From: Streptomyces sp. CB00455 | GTDB lineage: Bacteria; Actinomycetota; Actinomycetes; Streptomycetales; Streptomycetaceae | Assembly (NCBI RefSeq): GCF_001905445.1 | Contig: NZ_LIVQ01000001.1 | Location: 124,001 to 188,000, forward strand | Length of the DNA: 64,000 nt | Direction: 5' to 3' | Shown here: positions 8,314 to 15,951 of the stretch, piece after piece | Layout of the letters: each line of letters opens with the position of its first letter | How positions within the stretch are numbered: position 1 is the stretch's first letter | Position numbers and translations under genes: made by a program | Notes under the pieces: model-generated | Databases searched by the model: none | What the model was told of the DNA's origin: nothing | What the model saw: the letters and a program-made list of their open reading frames with translations, nothing else

Positions 8314-8892
8314 ATGCGCTACATCGACAACCGAGACGTCAACGAGGCCGTGACCGCGATGATGCGGGTACTCGGCCCGCACGATGCGGACGACTGGTCG
8401 GTGCCGGCAGGTTCGCTGGAATGGAGCTGCTGGACGACGGCCGCCCACATCGCGCATGACCTGCTGGCCTACGCGGGGCAGGTCGCCGCCCGCCGTGCGG
8501 ACGCCTACCTGCCCTTCGACCTCGCCATCCATTCGGACAGCTCGCCGCGCGAGGTACTCCGGGTAGTCACCGCCTGCGCGGGGCTGCTCAGCAGTGCGCT
8601 GGCCACAGCCGGCCCGGAGGTGCGGGCCTGGCACTGGGGTCCTTGCGACCCGTCAGGCTTCGCGGCGATGGGTGTTGCCGAGGTCCTCCTGCACACTCAT
8701 GACATCACCCAGGGGCTGGGCGTGCCCTGGCTGCCCCCGGCTCCTCTTTGCAAGGCGGTGCTCCACCGCCTGTTTCCCGACGCTCCGCCCGGTGACCCGG
8801 CTCGTGTCCTCCTCTGGTGCACCGGCAGGGGCGATCTGGACGACCGCCCCCGCCGTACCTCATGGACATGGCGGGCGGCAGCAGCCGAGTGA
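8314..8892 (+). CDS. Maleylpyruvate isomerase/DinB-like mycothiol-dependent protein
   Basis: 192-residue soluble protein of the MDMPI_N (DinB-like four-helix bundle) family, whose studied members are mycothiol-dependent enzymes. The expected metal-binding pattern is visible: EWSCWTTAAHIAHD provides the first His in helix 2, and AEVLLHTHDI supplies the E-x3-H pair. No C-terminal SCP2-like domain is present, so this is the single-domain form. It stands alone, with an ATG start and no strong Shine-Dalgarno sequence. Actinobacterial genomes carry many such paralogues and the substrate cannot be assigned. Confidence 0.75.
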   Translation: MRYIDNRDVNEAVTAMMRVLGPHDADDWSVPAGSLEWSCWTTAAHIAHDLLAYAGQVAARRADAYLPFDLAIHSDSSPREVLRVVTACAGLLSSALATAGPEVRAWHWGPCDPSGFAAMGVAEVLLHTHDITQGLGVPWLPPAPLCKAVLHRLFPDAPPGDPARVLLWCTGRGDLDDRPRRTSWTWRAAAAE

Positions 8893-9135
8893 TCAGGCGT
8901 ACCGTGGACGGACCGCGAGACACCCTCACATACGGTGAACTTGTGCGGTCAGAGCACTGGGCCCGCGCTCAGGATGGTGGGCCGGAGCCCCGGCCGGCCC
9001 GTATGTGACCGCACCAGTCCCTTCAGTCCCTTCAGGCACGTGCGCGACCAAGCCGCGTTACCCGTGCCCCCCTCTGCCGTGGCGGGCCTGCGCCACGGCA
9101 AGGGCCTGCCCGGGCCTGCGGGGCAGGCGGCGCAC

Positions 9136-11271
9136 CTACCTCTCTGGAGCGTCGCTGCGTGCGCCCGTGTTCCGCATGGTGGCGCTGGCCCGGATGGCGA
9201 TGATGACGGTGCGCGCCCAGTGGGCGGGGTCGGGAGTGTCCAGCAGCGCTGCCAGGCGGGCGATGTGGGTGGCGCGTTGGTCTTTCGTCATGGTCAGCGC
9301 GGCGTGCAGGGTGTCCACCAGGTCCTGCGGGAGCAGGGGGTCGGTCAGCAGGGCCGCGGTGCCCAGGTGCTGCGCGACTCCTGCGTGGCGGGAGAGGACC
9401 AGGACGCCGGGGCTCCGGGCGGCGTGGTGTGCGGTGATGTATTCCTGGGCGGTGAGGTTCATCCCGTCGGCGAGGGAGGTCACCCAGAAGACGTCGGCCT
9501 CGAGGTAGTGGTCGACGACGGCGCTGAAGTCGAGGTTGTGGGGGATGTACTCGACGGGTTGCCAGCCTGGCGTGCTCCAGCGTCCGTTGCAATGGGTGAT
9601 GGCTTCTTCGAGTGCGGTTCGGGTCGTGTCGTAGGCACGGATGCCGGGCTCGGGGGGCGGGCAGATCAGCCGGTAGCGGATCTGTTGCCGCAGGGCCGGC
9701 TCCGCGGCGAGGAGGGTGTCCAGTGCGCGGATCTTGTGGACGGGGGCCTTGGCGTAGTCGAGTCGTTCCACCGACAGCACCAGTTGGGCTCCGTTGGTGT
9801 CGCGGCGCGGCCGGGCCGCGGCGCGGGCGCGGGCGAGGTGGGCGACGGCGCGGCGGTCGATGCCGAGGGGATGCACGCCGACGCGCGGGGCATGGCCGGC
9901 GGGACGGGCGAGGAGCCGGTGGAAGTTGTCGGCGCAGTCGCGGGTGTGGAAGCCGGCCCAGTCCAGGCGGGCGAGTGAGTCGCGCAGCTGCTCGGCTTGC
10001 GGGATGCGGCGAAAGACGTCCGGGCGGGGGAAGGGGGTGTGGTGGAACAGGCCGATGGTCAGGTCGGGGCGGTCGGCTTTGAGGACGGCGGGCACGAGCC
10101 AGAGGTTGTAGTCGTGGAGCCAGATCGTCGCGTCCCGTTCGGCGAGGGTGGCGATGTGCCGGGCGAAGGCGGTGTTCACGGCTACGTAGTCGGCCCAGTG
10201 CGCGGGCTGGTGCCGGATGAGGTCGGGTCGGGACATCAGGGCCGGCCAGAGGGTCTCTTTGCAGGTGCGGTGGAAGTAGCCGGCCCACAGGCCGGGAGGC
10301 AGGGCCAGGAGGGACAGCGCGGGGCCGCCGGCGGCCGGAGGGGGCGGCGGGAGCGGCGCAGGTGCTTCACCGACATGCGCGGCGGCCCACACGGCGTCCA
10401 GTTCTCCGTCGGCCAGGGCGGCTTGCAGTGTGGGCAGGACGCCGTTGGGACTGGAGGGCGTCCGCCATTGTCCGTCGAGCCGGCACGTGGGCGAGCGGTG
10501 GTAGCCGACCACCACCGACCGCGTCGGCGGCCGGCGGAGGCGGTCGAGTGCTTCCAGCACGGCAGCGGCTCCCTCAAGGGCCGAATGGTGGACGAGGGGA
10601 CTGTCGGCGACCTGTGCGATCAGGGCGGGTTCCGAGTTGGCGACTGCGACGCCCGGCGTGCCCAGGCGGAAGAGGGAGAGATCGTTGAGGGAGTCCCCGG
10701 CCACCAGGATGGTGGGGTGTGGCCAGGCGAGCCTTCCGGCGAGGAGTTCCAGCGCCGGCCCCTTGCCCGCTCGGAGCGGCAGGACGTCGAAGTACCGGTC
10801 CGAAGCGTACGACCACGAGCAGCCCAGGGCCCGGACCGCCCGGATCAGCTTCGGGGAGAGGTCCTCGCGAGCGAGGTAGAAGGAGCAGCGGCCTTCCTGC
10901 GGTACCTGTTCTTGGTAGCGCAGGCGTGGGAACGCTGCCAGCGCCGCCCGGATGCGTGCGGCGCCCGGCCATCCGGCGCGCAGCCGTGCCTCCAGTGTGC
11001 GGTCGTGCGTCATGCGGGTGGCGTCGATGATGCTTGACCCGACATCGGCGATGATCCAGTGCGGAGGCGGAAGCAGGGGGTCGTCGCGCATGAGTGCCAG
11101 GACGGACTCCAGGCCGCGGCCGGTCGCGAAGACGACGGTGATGTCCGGGTTCCCGTTCAGGACGTCGAGGAGCCTGCGCCGGTCGTGTGGACTTCCGCCC
11201 AGCAGTGTGCCGTCCAGGTCCGCGACCAGCACCCTGTCGGTCCCGGCCGTTTCGGTCAGGGCCCTCACCAC
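9136..11271 (-). CDS. Bifunctional HAD phosphatase-GT20 glycosyltransferase (GgpPS-like)
   Basis: 711 residues in two enzyme modules. Residues 1-245 are a HAD-superfamily sugar phosphatase: motif I VADLDGTLLGG (Asp18, Asp20), the motif IV region AGDSLNDLSLF near residue 190. Residues about 250-700 are a trehalose-6-phosphate-synthase-type GT20 domain: HDYNLWLVPAVLKADRPDL, GLFHHTPFPRPDVFRRIP, LSVERLDYAKA (Arg and Lys of the donor site kept, the usual following Gly replaced by Ala) and SLADGMNLTAQEYI. Phosphatase-before-synthase order is that of the glucosylglycerol-phosphate synthase/phosphatase fusions, so an osmolyte such as glucosylglycerol is more likely than trehalose. The GTG-GTG start overlaps the end of a possible upstream gene by 7 bp. 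Confidence 0.8.
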   Translation of the reverse strand: MVRALTETAGTDRVLVADLDGTLLGGSPHDRRRLLDVLNGNPDITVVFATGRGLESVLALMRDDPLLPPPHWIIADVGSSIIDATRMTHDRTLEARLRAGWPGAARIRAALAAFPRLRYQEQVPQEGRCSFYLAREDLSPKLIRAVRALGCSWSYASDRYFDVLPLRAGKGPALELLAGRLAWPHPTILVAGDSLNDLSLFRLGTPGVAVANSEPALIAQVADSPLVHHSALEGAAAVLEALDRLRRPPTRSVVVGYHRSPTCRLDGQWRTPSSPNGVLPTLQAALADGELDAVWAAAHVGEAPAPLPPPPPAAGGPALSLLALPPGLWAGYFHRTCKETLWPALMSRPDLIRHQPAHWADYVAVNTAFARHIATLAERDATIWLHDYNLWLVPAVLKADRPDLTIGLFHHTPFPRPDVFRRIPQAEQLRDSLARLDWAGFHTRDCADNFHRLLARPAGHAPRVGVHPLGIDRRAVAHLARARAAARPRRDTNGAQLVLSVERLDYAKAPVHKIRALDTLLAAEPALRQQIRYRLICPPPEPGIRAYDTTRTALEEAITHCNGRWSTPGWQPVEYIPHNLDFSAVVDHYLEADVFWVTSLADGMNLTAQEYITAHHAARSPGVLVLSRHAGVAQHLGTAALLTDPLLPQDLVDTLHAALTMTKDQRATHIARLAALLDTPDPAHWARTVIIAIRASATMRNTGARSDAPER

Positions 11272-11711
11272 GCGGGGTCGTGGGTCACCGGGTCGATCAC
11301 ACGCGTCCCGTCATGGACGCCCGGCTCAGACTGCTCAGACTGCTCCAGCTGCTCCGGCTGCTCCGGGGGAATGCCTTGCAGGTCCCGGATCGCCCGGCCG
11401 AGCCGGACCGCAGGGGCATTGCCGCTGTCCAGCAGCCGGTTCACCCATTCTCCGGGCGTCTCACGCGCCGCGGTCGTCAACTCATCGATGGCAGGACCGG
11501 TTCGGGACAAAGGATCTCCCAGAGGACGGGACAGCGGGTCCGCCCGGCCGGGTGGCAGGCGGGGGACGGTCTGGGTCGGCCGGGCGGACCGGGCGGACGC
11601 AGGCTGGTCAGGCGCCCCGGGCGGGGAGCGTCCATGCCGGAGCCGTGGCCCTGGACGGTGGGCGTACGGTGTCAGGCTATTGCGCTTCCGTATTGCCTCG
11701 GATACCGCCAC
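11265..11711 (-). CDS. Possible small protein upstream of GGP synthase-like gene
   Basis: A weakly supported frame of 148 codons from GTG 11709-11711. Its C-terminal half looks protein-like (PAIDELTTAARETPGEWVNR, then NAPAVRLGRAIRDLQG), followed by an acidic Glu/Gln repeat encoded by imperfect CAGCTGCTC-type repeats around 11333-11364. Its stop overlaps the start of the phosphatase-glycosyltransferase gene by 7 bp, which would fit coupled translation. No ribosome site is obvious and no family is recognised. The true start could be further downstream, or the frame may not be a gene. Confidence 0.3.
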   Translation of the reverse strand: MAVSEAIRKRNSLTPYAHRPGPRLRHGRSPPGAPDQPASARSARPTQTVPRLPPGRADPLSRPLGDPLSRTGPAIDELTTAARETPGEWVNRLLDSGNAPAVRLGRAIRDLQGIPPEQPEQLEQSEQSEPGVHDGTRVIDPVTHDPAW

Positions 11712-12179
11712 GCCTGCCGGGCCGGAAGTCGCCCACGGCAGGGGCCGTGGTGTGCGGTGCAACCCCGTCCGGGAGAAACGGCTGTCCGGATCGCTGTGGT
11801 GATCCCGGGTGGCCCCGACGTACTGGTAGCCGCGCCGCCTCCGCTCCGCCGTGCCGGGACCGGGCAGGGGGTCGAAGGCGCGGCGCTCAGCGCACGGCCC
11901 GCTGCGGCCGGCCCCTGCGTGCCGGGCCGAAGGGGCTACGGTGCGACCGTGCAGCCCGACGCCCTCACCGCGTGGGCGGGCTAGCAGCGTCTGGATCGCG
12001 GTGCACGCTCTCCTGTGTGCCGTGGACGGCGATGCCTGCGGCTTCACGCACCGTACTGCGGCCCCCGTCGCACCGGCGCACTTCACGGGGGGCCACACCC
12101 TGGAGGAGCAGGCCGCGCTCCGTCCCGGCGACGGCGGATCCGCGGGCCCCGAACGCCTGCGCCGGGCAGTGCAGATCGG

Positions 12180-12311
12180 CCGTACCCCCATCTCGCCGCC
12201 GTGCTGCCCACACTCACCGGCAGCGACTTCGGCGCCTACTTCGAGTTCGGCCTGGTGCTGCCGGTCCACGGCCTGCGTGCTCTGCACGCCTCGGGCGCCC
12301 GGCGCGGAACC
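12180..12311 (+). pseudogene. TetR-family C-terminal remnant
   Basis: The frame reads PYPHLAAVLPTLTG then DFGAYFEFGLVLPVHGLRAL, which resembles the last helices of actinobacterial TetR regulators (the FEFGLDLLLDGL-type motif). No DNA-binding N-terminus in frame or start codon is visible upstream; the preceding 190 bp (11985-12180) keeps fragments of similar composition in another frame. It is probably a degraded TetR gene, though the match is short. Confidence 0.35.
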
Positions 12312-12402
12312 GGGACCGGGTCCAAGCCCACCGCCGCCACCGCCACCGCCCACAGGCATAATCGGCATCCCTGCCGTACCCGTCAGGGAATTGGAGACCG
12401 CC

Positions 12403-13041
12403 GTGATACGCCCGACCCCGTTCGCCGCCGCCCTGGCCGTGAGCCTGCTCGCACTGACCGCATGTGGAACCAATTCCTCCACGGACCGGGCACACAGCAC
12501 CCCGTCCACGGCCTCCGCCCCGGGCTCGTCGTCGACGGTGACGTCCCCATCGCCCACACAGGATCCTGCGGCTGCGGCCCGGGCCGAACACGACAAGGCG
12601 TTTCCCGGCATCGCGGCGCGCTGCACAGCCGAGAGCGCAGCGGCGAGCACCTCCCGCGCCGCATCCGGGGAACCCGGCGCCCTGCCCACGGACCCCGAAG
12701 CGGGCAAGTACGCGGAGAACCACGCCTTCAAGAAGCAGGCCACGCTCACGCCCGAGGCACGCTGCCGGGGGGAGGCCCACGCGCAGCGCATCGAGAAGGC
12801 CCTGACCGGTCCGGGCGGCGGCACATGGGCCACCGAGGAGGCGCTGGAGTCCACGCTGACGGCGATGGGCTACCCGAGCGCGAACGGCGAGGTCTACCGC
12901 GCGGGGGGAACGCTCGGCTTCTCCTACGCCGTCCCGGGGGCCGGTCTCTGCGTCACCGGCCGGCTCGGAACGCCGGTCACGGTAGAGGCCCACGGCGCCT
13001 ATATGGAGGGCGGCTGCACGGAACCGCGCGGCGGCCACTGA
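12403..13041 (+). CDS. Putative secreted lipoprotein
   Basis: 212 residues. The start is GTG 12403 with GGAG at 12393-12396; the frame stays open upstream but lacks another ribosome site. The signal ends in the lipobox LLALTAC, placing the protein on the outer face of the membrane. A Ser/Thr/Pro-rich spacer (residues 22-50) precedes a globular part with paired cysteines (AARCTAESAAAS, EARCRGEAHAQRIEKAL, GAGLCVTGRLG, GGCTEPRGGH). The central ALESTLTAMGYPSANGEVYR suggests a small alpha/beta domain. No recognised family or partner. Confidence 0.75.
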   Translation: MIRPTPFAAALAVSLLALTACGTNSSTDRAHSTPSTASAPGSSSTVTSPSPTQDPAAAARAEHDKAFPGIAARCTAESAAASTSRAASGEPGALPTDPEAGKYAENHAFKKQATLTPEARCRGEAHAQRIEKALTGPGGGTWATEEALESTLTAMGYPSANGEVYRAGGTLGFSYAVPGAGLCVTGRLGTPVTVEAHGAYMEGGCTEPRGGH

Positions 13042-13192
13042 GGGCGCGGCACCCGGAATCATCTCCCGGCAGTCGCGGAGGGTTTCCACTCCATGGCGGT
13101 CGAGTGGGAGCGACCACCCGCCTGATGGGCCGCATGCGCTCCGGGCCCCGCGAATGCCGAGCAGTTCACCGAACACCGACGGGAGGAATGCG

Positions 13193-13525
13193 ATGTCAGG
13201 AAAGCAGCAGCGCTGGTTCTCGGCGCGAGGCGTCTTCCACCACCAGGAACCCGACACCTACGAGGAACGCGTCACCCTGTGGCTGGCCGTGGACGCCGAC
13301 GAAGCCATCGCCGAGGCAGAGCGCGACGCAGCCCAGTACTGCGAAGACCTCCCCGGTACGGAGTACCTCGGCCTCATGCAGGTCTATGACATCCGCGACG
13401 AGCCCGGACACGGCATCGAGGTGTTCTCCCTCATGAGGGACAGCGCGCTGCCCCCGGAGCGGTACCTCGACACGTACTTCGACACCGGCACCGAACGGCA
13501 GTCACGAGATCCCGTACAGACGTAA
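13193..13525 (+). CDS. DUF4288-like hypothetical protein
   Basis: 110-residue cytoplasmic protein. The start ATG 13193 follows GGGAGGA (13181-13187), an excellent site. The sequence WFSARGVFHHQEPDTYEERV, WLAVDADEAIAEAERDAAQY and FSLMRDSALPPERYLDTYFD follows the DUF4288 pattern: a WYS/WFSAR strand, an ADxADEAIxxAE helix and a conserved YLDxxFDTGxE tail. The role of this family is unknown; it is small, widespread in bacteria and usually solitary, as here. It converges with the membrane phosphatase gene. Confidence 0.7.
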   Translation: MSGKQQRWFSARGVFHHQEPDTYEERVTLWLAVDADEAIAEAERDAAQYCEDLPGTEYLGLMQVYDIRDEPGHGIEVFSLMRDSALPPERYLDTYFDTGTERQSRDPVQT

Positions 13526-13586
13526 CCTGCGCTGCGGTATCGGGAACCGTGAGCGTCTGACATCGAGGTCGAGTGGGACGGGCCGC

Positions 13587-14696
13587 TCAGCGGGGTTGCG
13601 TACCGGAGGGCTCGCACAGGCGTACGGCGAGGGCGGCGATGTCGTCGTCGAGGCGTCCTCTGCTGTAGCGCAGGAGATCGCGGTGAAGGGCCGTGAGCAG
13701 TTCGCGGGGCGGCGTCCCTGGCTGTCCACGCATCCAAGCTGCCAGCGGGAAGAACTCACCATCGCCGGCGCGGGCCTCGGCGATCCCGTCGGTATAGAGA
13801 AGCAGCAGGTCATCGGGGGCGACGTCGAAGGTGTCGACGTGGTACTGCTCGCCGATCAACTCCGCGAGGCTGAGCAGTGGCGAGGGGGTGGCCGATTCGA
13901 GGACGCGGAGTTTCCCACGGTTCAGCAGCAGCGGCGGGGGGTGTCCGCAGTTGAGGATGTCGATGCGTCTGCCCCCGCGCGGGATCTCCACGATAAGGGC
14001 GGTGGCGAAGCGCTCCATCGACCCCTCCGGGGGAAAGGCGGCGTTGTAACGGGTGCTGCTTGCCTCCAGCCTGCGAGCGATGTTGACCATGTCGGGTTCG
14101 CCGTAGGCCGCCTCCCGGAAGGCGTTGACGATCGCCGCGGCCGCCCCCACTGCCGGCAGGCCCTTGCCCCGCACGTCACCGATGAGCAGCCTGACCCCGT
14201 ACGGCGTGTCGACCGCCTCGTAGAAATCCCCGCCGACGCGGGCCTCCGCCGCAGCCGCCAGATACAGCGACTCGATCTCGATGCCGCCGATGCGGCGTGG
14301 CATGGGGCTCAGTACCACCTGCTGCGCCGCGTCCGCGACGAGCCGCACCTGGAAGAGGGTGCGCTCCCGCTGGAGCCGCACATGGCTGCCGTACGCGGCG
14401 GCCACGGTGACCGCGATGATCCCCGCGGCCGTCCACCATGTCCCCAGGTCGGGGAAGACGAGGCTGAGGCCGATCATCAAGAAGAGGCAGACCGTCCCGA
14501 GCAGCACGGTGGGCAGCACCGGCCACATGGCGGCGGCAAGGGCCGGCGCCGCGGGCAGCAGGCGACTGAAGGCCATTTCCGGCGGAGTGGCGTATGCCAG
14601 GCTGGCGATGACGACGGTCAGGATGACCGGCGACAGCCGCACAAGTCTTCCCGGGCCCGGGCGCCTACGGAACCGCAGCCGTCCAGACTCGATCAC
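13587..14696 (-). CDS. Membrane PP2C/SpoIIE-family serine phosphatase
   Basis: 369 residues with GTG start at 14694-14696. Three or four N-terminal transmembrane helices (about residues 20-110) include the Streptomyces MASE-like SPVILTVVIASLAYATPPEM and FLMIGLSLVFPDLGTWW. The cytoplasmic SpoIIE/PP2C domain follows: EARVGGDFYEAVDT (metal-binding Asp of the GGDF/YD motif), LLIGDVRGKGLPAVG (GDxxGKG), ILNCGHPPPLLL and LLLYTDGIAEARAGDGEFF (YTDGxxE), then RLDDDIAALAVR. All catalytic metal ligands are present. It probably acts in a partner-switching pathway on an anti-anti-sigma factor; no cognate STAS or kinase gene is nearby. Confidence 0.92.
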   Translation of the reverse strand: MIESGRLRFRRRPGPGRLVRLSPVILTVVIASLAYATPPEMAFSRLLPAAPALAAAMWPVLPTVLLGTVCLFLMIGLSLVFPDLGTWWTAAGIIAVTVAAAYGSHVRLQRERTLFQVRLVADAAQQVVLSPMPRRIGGIEIESLYLAAAAEARVGGDFYEAVDTPYGVRLLIGDVRGKGLPAVGAAAAIVNAFREAAYGEPDMVNIARRLEASSTRYNAAFPPEGSMERFATALIVEIPRGGRRIDILNCGHPPPLLLNRGKLRVLESATPSPLLSLAELIGEQYHVDTFDVAPDDLLLLYTDGIAEARAGDGEFFPLAAWMRGQPGTPPRELLTALHRDLLRYSRGRLDDDIAALAVRLCEPSGTQPR

Positions 14697-14859
14697 AGTT
14701 CACAGGATATCTTCGCCCTGCGGATATAGCGCTCTGACAGATCGCCCCCACCCCCCTCACGCCCACACCCCCGCTTCGCTCTCTCCGGCTCGGGGTCAGA
14801 CCGCCATGCAGCGACCCGCCACCGACAGGAACGGGCTGAGCGAAGGCGGAAGGCCGTGC

Positions 14860-14897
14860 CACCAGCACGCAGGCCCTCCACCAGCACACAGGCCCTC
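14860..14897. repeat. 19-bp tandem duplication
   Basis: CACCAGCACGCAGGCCCTC is followed directly by the same 19 bp with a single G-to-A change. Confidence 0.85.
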
Positions 14898-15109
14898 CAG
14901 TCGCTCCCCGCCGCCGCACTTGCACGCCCAGCCTCACCGAACGTGTCGCGCCCGTTACCTTGGGTTCGTCAGCCCTTTCGAAGCCGCGGCGAGCAGGACG
15001 GCGGGCTCGGCGACCTCGGCGCCGCCCGCAGGTTTCCGCCCTGGCGACAGGGCGGTGTGCCGGAGCCGGCCGGGTATGGCCCGGACAGCACGGCGGACCA
15101 GCTCCGTGA

Positions 15110-15139
15110 TGGCGTATCCGACCGTGGCGTATCCGACCG
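15110..15139. repeat. 15-bp tandem duplication
   Basis: TGGCGTATCCGACCG occurs twice head to tail, close to the 3' end of the MerR gene. Confidence 0.85.
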
Positions 15140-15156
15140 AGAACGAGGAGCGGCTT

Positions 15157-15813
15157 CTACTCGGCGCCGCCGTCTGCGACTCGGCGTCGGACCTGGTCCT
15201 CCTGGGCGAGACGCCGCAGCAGCTCGAACACCGGGGCGCAGATCGCGAAGACGATGACCGCCCGCTCGGCCAGGGCCACCGGGTCGTCGAGGCCCGCCGC
15301 GCGTTCCAGGTCCAGCCGGGCCACGGACTCGGCCAGCCTCGCGTAGGAGGCGAGTTCGCCCGGGGCGTACTGCGCGTCCAGCCGCCGCAGTTCCTTCAGC
15401 GCCGCCGTCAGCCCCTGCACGTGCGGTGACGTTCCGGGCGCCTGCCAGTCCAGTGCCGCCAGCAGGTCCGCGACCTCGGCTGCGGCGGTCGCGTCGGCCT
15501 CGGCTTCCTCCGCGTGGCCTGCGGCGCGCTGGGCGGCCACCGGCACCGGCAGGGCGTAGCTGACCGCTCCGAGGGCGCCCGCGGAGGTGTGGGCCTGGTC
15601 GACGGCCCCGAGCACGTCACGGGTGGCGGCGATGGACAGGCCGCCGAGCGTGGTCAGCGCCTTGATCAGCCGCAGCCGCTGCGCGTGCTGCTCCCCGTAC
15701 TCGGCGATGGTCGCGGCGGTGGCCCGCCCCGCGGGCAACAGGCCCTGGCGCAGGAAGTACTTGATGCTGGCGACCGGCACGCCGGTCCGCCGGCTGAGCT
15801 CCGAGATCTTCAT
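15157..15813 (-). CDS. MerR family transcriptional regulator
   Basis: 218 residues. The start ATG (15811-15813) is preceded by AGGGAAG. The N-terminal MerR winged helix is clear: MKISELSRRTGVPVASIKYF, LRQGLLPAGRATAATIAEYG and HAQRLRLIKALTTLGGLSIA. The C-terminal half is an Ala/Leu-rich helical region without a cysteine metal site, so an organic ligand is likelier than a metal. It is divergent from a YhgE/Pip-like membrane protein gene, and the 138-bp gap contains two dyads suited to MerR, so it probably controls itself and that neighbour. The frame is open far upstream on this strand, but that is shadow sequence across the neighbouring gene. Confidence 0.88.
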   Translation of the reverse strand: MKISELSRRTGVPVASIKYFLRQGLLPAGRATAATIAEYGEQHAQRLRLIKALTTLGGLSIAATRDVLGAVDQAHTSAGALGAVSYALPVPVAAQRAAGHAEEAEADATAAAEVADLLAALDWQAPGTSPHVQGLTAALKELRRLDAQYAPGELASYARLAESVARLDLERAAGLDDPVALAERAVIVFAICAPVFELLRRLAQEDQVRRRVADGGAE

Positions 15814-15874
15814 GCGGCTTCCCTGCTGGTCATGCGGTGCGGTCACCGTCATCGGCGATTGGACACCACCACAA

Positions 15875-15915
15875 GATACTGCCAGTATCCAAGACTGGAT
15901 ACTTTGAGTATCCAG
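15875..15915. promoter_or_regulatory. Paired inverted-repeat operators for the MerR regulator
   Basis: CTGGATACT-TTG-AGTATCCAG (15895-15915) is a perfect 9-bp dyad with a 3-bp spacer. GATACT-GCC-AGTATC (15875-15889) is a second, 6-bp copy of the same motif 23 bp away centre to centre. Both lie between the divergent MerR and membrane protein genes, and the shared GATACT/AGTATC half-sites point to one regulator. Confidence 0.75.
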
Positions 15916-15951
15916 CCAAGGAATCGCCACGCAGCCCGCACCGGAGAATCG

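Larger units (their letters stand above)
14697..15156. other. Intergenic with two short tandem duplications
   Basis: No gene is supported. The interval separates two minus-strand genes and contains the two tandem repeats listed separately. The promoter of the phosphatase gene should lie near 14697-14760. Confidence 0.5.

Noticed and set aside
11712..12854. Long minus-strand open frame from 12854 down to the osmolyte enzyme
   Set aside because: It is antisense to the lipoprotein gene and low-complexity; only the last part near 11265-11711 was kept, with low confidence.
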